Source of the DNA: a virus | Length of the DNA stretch: 21,412 nt | Direction: 5' to 3' (one strand) | IMG/VR virus record: IMGVR_UViG_3300042864_000489 | Span: 1 to 21,412 of that record | Shown: one piece after another, positions 18,593-21,412 of the stretch | How the letters are laid out: each line of letters opens with the position of its first letter | Position numbering within the stretch: position 1 is the first letter of the stretch | The notes under the pieces: generated by a model | What the model was told of the DNA's origin: nothing | Seen by the model: only the letters and a program-made list of their open reading frames with translations | The model's database searches: none | Translations under genes and position numbers: made by a program

Positions 18593-19425
18593 CAGAAGAA
18601 CCTTGTATTGTAGCCTGTAGGATTCTTGATTGGGATGTAAGGTTGCCCGCCAAAGTTGACTACATTGTTATGCAGATCGCGGCATCCCGTCAAGGTGTGC
18701 GGGCATCCGGCATAGACGAACATCTGTGTTCCAAGCGTCAAACCAGTGGTCGCACCAATAATGAGATCATCTTCGGTTGCACCAGTGTTCAGGATCGTCC
18801 TGACCTGTGTGTTTCCAGCGGCGTCAGTCCACTCGACATAGCCTCCAATGTATGACGACTTTGCTGTTGTGGCGTTCCAGCCAGAGGGCATCCGCGCATA
18901 GTTAGCGCCGATCAGAGTGGGAATGACCGTGCGCTTCAGCGTTTCCTTGTTCGCCTTGCATGTGCGCTGATCGTAAAGGACGTGCGGGCAACCAAGCATG
19001 TAGAAGCGGCGTAGACCGGGGCGGGCCAGAATGGAGTCCAGAGGTTCGGCCACAATCTTCGGGTTCGGGCCTTCCCAGTTCACGTTCTTGATGACCCCGC
19101 TCCACGCTGCCTTGTAGTCTTTGGTCGGATCATCAACGTGACCTTGGTAGATCACAATGCCAATCTTACCCTGCGGCGGGTTGGTGGCATACATCTTGAC
19201 GATCTCGGCACTCGGGGTGATGTCGATCACCATTTCCTTTTTGTCGAGGGTGCCGGAAGCAACAATCTCGGATCGACCAATCGGAATTGGTTTGTAGACT
19301 TTCCCGCCAAACGTGATTTCTACGTCAGAGTCCGTGTAGGCAAGGTGGCTGTTCCCCCATTCGATTAGAAACAGGGAGGCCGGAATACCGTCCTGACGGG
19401 ACATCTCGTATTGAGCGAAACTCAT
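18592..19425 (-). CDS. BR0599/DUF2163-type tail hub protein with four cysteines (277 aa)
   Basis: ATG 19425 follows GGAGG by four bases; the open frame starts at 19482, but the upstream part lacks such a site. The N-terminal half (LIEWGNSHLAYTDSDVEITF, YKPIPI, IDITPSAEIV) and C-terminal half match the phage family named after BR0599. Four Cys occur in two similar units: GCPHVLYDQRTC (Cys146, Cys156) and GCPHTLTGC (Cys241, Cys248), followed by NFGGQPYIP. In lambda gpL and in the gene-transfer-agent hub, four Cys in equivalent parts hold an iron-sulfur cluster, so the same is likely here. It caps the tail tube and carries the J-like protein. Confidence 0.85.
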   Translation of the reverse strand: MSFAQYEMSRQDGIPASLFLIEWGNSHLAYTDSDVEITFGGKVYKPIPIGRSEIVASGTLDKKEMVIDITPSAEIVKMYATNPPQGKIGIVIYQGHVDDPTKDYKAAWSGVIKNVNWEGPNPKIVAEPLDSILARPGLRRFYMLGCPHVLYDQRTCKANKETLKRTVIPTLIGANYARMPSGWNATTAKSSYIGGYVEWTDAAGNTQVRTILNTGATEDDLIIGATTGLTLGTQMFVYAGCPHTLTGCRDLHNNVVNFGGQPYIPIKNPTGYNTRFF

Positions 19426-20537
19426 GCGTCCTCCAAGGATCGAAGTGTCATATTGCAGCGCCCCGTGGTATCCGTGATCCAATTAATCTGCAACGTGTCA
19501 GTCTCGAAGCGGCAACGCAGCAGCCATCTGACTGAAAGCACATTCTCAGCAGCAATAGTGGGTAAGGAAGATGAAAGCGTGAACACCGAGTTCTGCCCGC
19601 TTCGGGAGACGCCGCTTATCCTGCGATTGTAGGTGCCCGCCGTGGTTTCAATTCGGACGCTGCGGTATGTGGGATCATCCGAATACATTACGCTAGGTTC
19701 AAGGCCGCTGATCGTCAACGCCGTTCCGCCAATGCCGCCAGCCGCGAAAAGCGTGGTCATTGGATCGGGGACGTAGAATGACCGCTGACTGCCGCGCGAT
19801 CTGGCGAACAAGCCCCGCACTGCGTTTTCCGTAGCTTCATCCCTGAGCAAATATTCCATTTCGATCAGACGGGCGGTCGTGTTTTCAGGAAGATAGAAAT
19901 CGGTCACGCCGCGCTGGTAATCGAATATGTCTGCTGCCTGCTGAAAGCTGATGTTCGGCGGGGAAGCCCAGTTCGGATTTAGAGTGAACAGTTCAGCGCC
20001 ATTGAAGGTCTGCGGTGTGGCACCGTAGTCCTTGGAGGGGACGTAATAAGTAGGGTCTGCCGCAACACGCAGCCGCATAACTCCGACTCTATCCGTTGTG
20101 CCGCTGACGGAGATACCACCTTCAAATCGACCGATGACGTTCTGTTCGTCAGTCCTGCCACGGTCTATCAGGGTTTCACGTCTGGGATTCGGGAAGATAA
20201 AGCGTCCAGCAGCCTCACGCGACAGGCGGCGTTCTGCGGTGCGGAGGTCTTCGCCAAACAGCACACTACGCCACTCGTAAGAGTGACGTGGCTTTACCCG
20301 CTGCGCGATGCGCTGTTCAGTGCCATCCCGTGAGCGAATGATCTCTGTTCGATAGGAGACTTCTTCAACGAATCCTGCGGACCAGTCTGGATTAACATTC
20401 CAGACTGTGTAAGGCGAGATCGCTACAGCAGGGATACCTAGAATGGGTGCGGGCGTCACTAGGACGGAAGGGACAAGCAGGGAAAACCCCATACCTGTCC
20501 CTGCTGCATTGGATATGAATGGCGCGGAGCCAAACAT
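19422..20537 (-). CDS. Distal-tail-like protein (371 aa)
   Basis: ATG 20537 overlaps the previous stop (TAATG); its own stop overlaps the hub start (ATGA). The N-terminal region (DWSAGFVEEVSYRTEIIRSR..TEQRIAQRVKPR and then R-S-V-L) and a later unit (QRGVTDFYLPENTTARLIEM) have the beta-galectin-like pattern of distal tail proteins of siphoviruses and gene transfer agents (DUF2460 neighbourhood). Such proteins form a hexameric ring between the tube and the hub. Its place just before the hub gene agrees. A direct DUF2460 match cannot be confirmed by eye, so the family name is less certain than the role. Confidence 0.7.
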   Translation of the reverse strand: MFGSAPFISNAAGTGMGFSLLVPSVLVTPAPILGIPAVAISPYTVWNVNPDWSAGFVEEVSYRTEIIRSRDGTEQRIAQRVKPRHSYEWRSVLFGEDLRTAERRLSREAAGRFIFPNPRRETLIDRGRTDEQNVIGRFEGGISVSGTTDRVGVMRLRVAADPTYYVPSKDYGATPQTFNGAELFTLNPNWASPPNISFQQAADIFDYQRGVTDFYLPENTTARLIEMEYLLRDEATENAVRGLFARSRGSQRSFYVPDPMTTLFAAGGIGGTALTISGLEPSVMYSDDPTYRSVRIETTAGTYNRRISGVSRSGQNSVFTLSSSLPTIAAENVLSVRWLLRCRFETDTLQINWITDTTGRCNMTLRSLEDA

Positions 20538-20989
20538 TACTCAGGCCACTCAATCTCAGGCAAACTCGCCACCAGTTCAGCAATCGTCGGCACAGGTTTC
20601 GTCCCTGCCTGAATTTCCGCAAATTCGGCCAGAGCAAACGACCACACTTGATCACGCCAAGCGACGAACACCTGCGCCTGTTCAGCCCATTCGGGGATGG
20701 TGGAACTGACATACCCCGCAAGCGACCATGCGTTGTCGTAGTTTTTGGCCTGCGCCACAGCGTCCACATGGTTGCGGATGGCGGCGGTGAAGTCGGCTTG
20801 GTTTGGGGCGGGAAGCGGCGCGGCAACGTATGGGGCGGGGTTCATTTCCAGCGCAGCGGCGTAGATGGCGCGACCGTGTTCTTCCGCATCATCCGGCGAT
20901 GCAGTGAATGGTATCCAGCCGAATTGCGGGTGTTCAATCTCGCAGTCGATGTTGCCAGTGGCGGTGTAGATCGGGTTGCGAATTTGCAT
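20537..20989 (-). CDS. Tail fibre assembly chaperone-like protein (150 aa)
   Basis: ATG 20989 is eight bases after GAGG; the adjacent GTG 20992 is a second choice. The N-terminus (RNPIYTATGNIDCEIEHPQF, then GWIPFTASPDDAEEHGRAIY) resembles short tail-fibre assembly proteins that begin with a copy of the fibre's host-facing region. The rest is helical (AIRNHVDAVAQAKNYDNAWS, EWAEQAQVFVAWRDQVWSFA) with a final TIAELVASLPEIEWPE. It directly follows the fibre gene, as Tfa-type chaperones do. Function is inferred from this pairing and the helical pattern. Confidence 0.65.
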   Translation of the reverse strand: MQIRNPIYTATGNIDCEIEHPQFGWIPFTASPDDAEEHGRAIYAAALEMNPAPYVAAPLPAPNQADFTAAIRNHVDAVAQAKNYDNAWSLAGYVSSTIPEWAEQAQVFVAWRDQVWSFALAEFAEIQAGTKPVPTIAELVASLPEIEWPE

Positions 20990-21412
20990 CACGAAATCCT
21001 CAGAAAAAGTGTGGTGCGATCATCGGGGGCAAAGTAGGATGCAAACGAGAGCCCCATGCAGCGCCATGTTCCAGATGGCGTAACCCCCGCAGTGCCAGTC
21101 CCCGATGCTGCCACGTAGCGCAGATTGCTTCCGGCAACTAAATCCCCGATGTTAATGTTTGCGCCCACACCTTCGTTCATGAGCAGTGCATAGGTGCCGA
21201 CACTCCCTGCGGGCTGCGCGGCGATGGTTCCCATCGTGTTTGCCCAAGTCGGAACTTCCTGCCGTAGGGCAATAAGACCCAGCGTTGTTGCGTCAATCTG
21301 AAGCAGCGCCCCGCCCTCACTTTCTTGCCACCCAATGCGAACCTTGTTGGTTCCCATATTGGCCCCACCGCCCTGCTCAACAGGCGTGAAGCCGATTGCA
21401 CCCTGCACCTGC
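20989..21412 (-). CDS. Tail fibre protein, C-terminal part (start outside window)
   Basis: The frame is open at the right edge, so only the last 140 residues are present. GAIGFTPVEQGGG, then GTNKVRIGWQ, is the repeat-type module common near the ends of phage tail fibres. The final part, TYALLMNEGVGANINIGDLV, then GSNLRYVAASG and SGTWRCMG, to LFLRIS, is a typical fibre C-terminal head domain. This tip is expected to contact the host receptor. Its stop overlaps the chaperone start (TGATG), which supports a fibre/chaperone pair. Confidence 0.75.
   Translation of the reverse strand, partial: QVQGAIGFTPVEQGGGANMGTNKVRIGWQESEGGALLQIDATTLGLIALRQEVPTWANTMGTIAAQPAGSVGTYALLMNEGVGANINIGDLVAGSNLRYVAASGTGTAGVTPSGTWRCMGLSFASYFAPDDRTTLFLRIS

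Noticed and set aside
1-21412. tRNA genes, CRISPR arrays, insertion sequences or attachment sites
   Set aside because: No cloverleaf-type TTCGANNC/acceptor pairing, no regularly spaced repeats and no transposase or integrase motifs were seen; intergenic space is almost absent.

Overview
The window is a contiguous, tightly packed piece of a tailed-phage genome (free phage or prophage). I see no tRNA, rRNA, CRISPR array, integrase or insertion sequence. The host is probably an alphaproteobacterium. This rests on a GapR/DUF2312 protein that opens with an 'IGHNSG' peptide, a NrdR-type zinc ribbon, and a tail-tip set whose order (distal tail protein, four-cysteine BR0599-type hub, two small proteins, J-like tip) recalls siphoviruses and gene transfer agents of that class. 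The J-like tip argues for a long, non-contractile tail.

Layout. The first 11.26 kb is one rightward, early-type block of about 34 genes, mostly under 120 codons. Most are joined by ATGA or TGATG stop/start overlaps, so translation is probably coupled. Only two gaps interrupt it (1132-1204 and 3251-3300). Both hold a TTGAC-type -35 and inverted repeats and are the best promoter/operator candidates. The second block, 11.3-21.4 kb, is leftward and late-type. In transcription order it holds the end of a tail fibre, a chaperone-like protein, the tail-tip genes, a beta-propeller protein, a five-gene lysis cassette and a metallophosphoesterase. The blocks converge on a strong hairpin at 11261-11299 that can terminate from both sides. 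No gene-free stretch exceeds 300 bases.

How the genes work together. The rightward block remodels DNA precursors and DNA: ATP-dependent DNA ligase, a HAD-family phosphatase, a MazG-like pyrophosphohydrolase, a dATP/dGTP-diphosphohydrolase-type (DUF5664) protein, thymidylate synthase, a DNA methyltransferase and GapR. An HNH homing-type endonuclease sits directly behind thyA. Mixed in are zinc-ribbon microproteins, an Ea22-like protein with a 33-bp triplication, and a SleB-type wall hydrolase that is unexpected in an early operon. The leftward block builds the adsorption end of the tail, then lyses the cell: three-helix holin candidate, T4-type lysozyme, small membrane protein, i-spanin-like protein and overlapping o-spanin lipoprotein.

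Most worth following: (i) three proteins around thyA share an acidic C-terminal tail, two ending in DPLxDLLG, suggesting a common docking partner; (ii) a VWA domain with an intact MIDAS motif is inserted in the J-like tail-tip protein; (iii) a perfect 19-bp palindrome overlaps a good promoter in front of the ligase; (iv) a 21-bp duplicated gene junction codes for a C-terminus and carries the next gene's ribosome-binding site and start.
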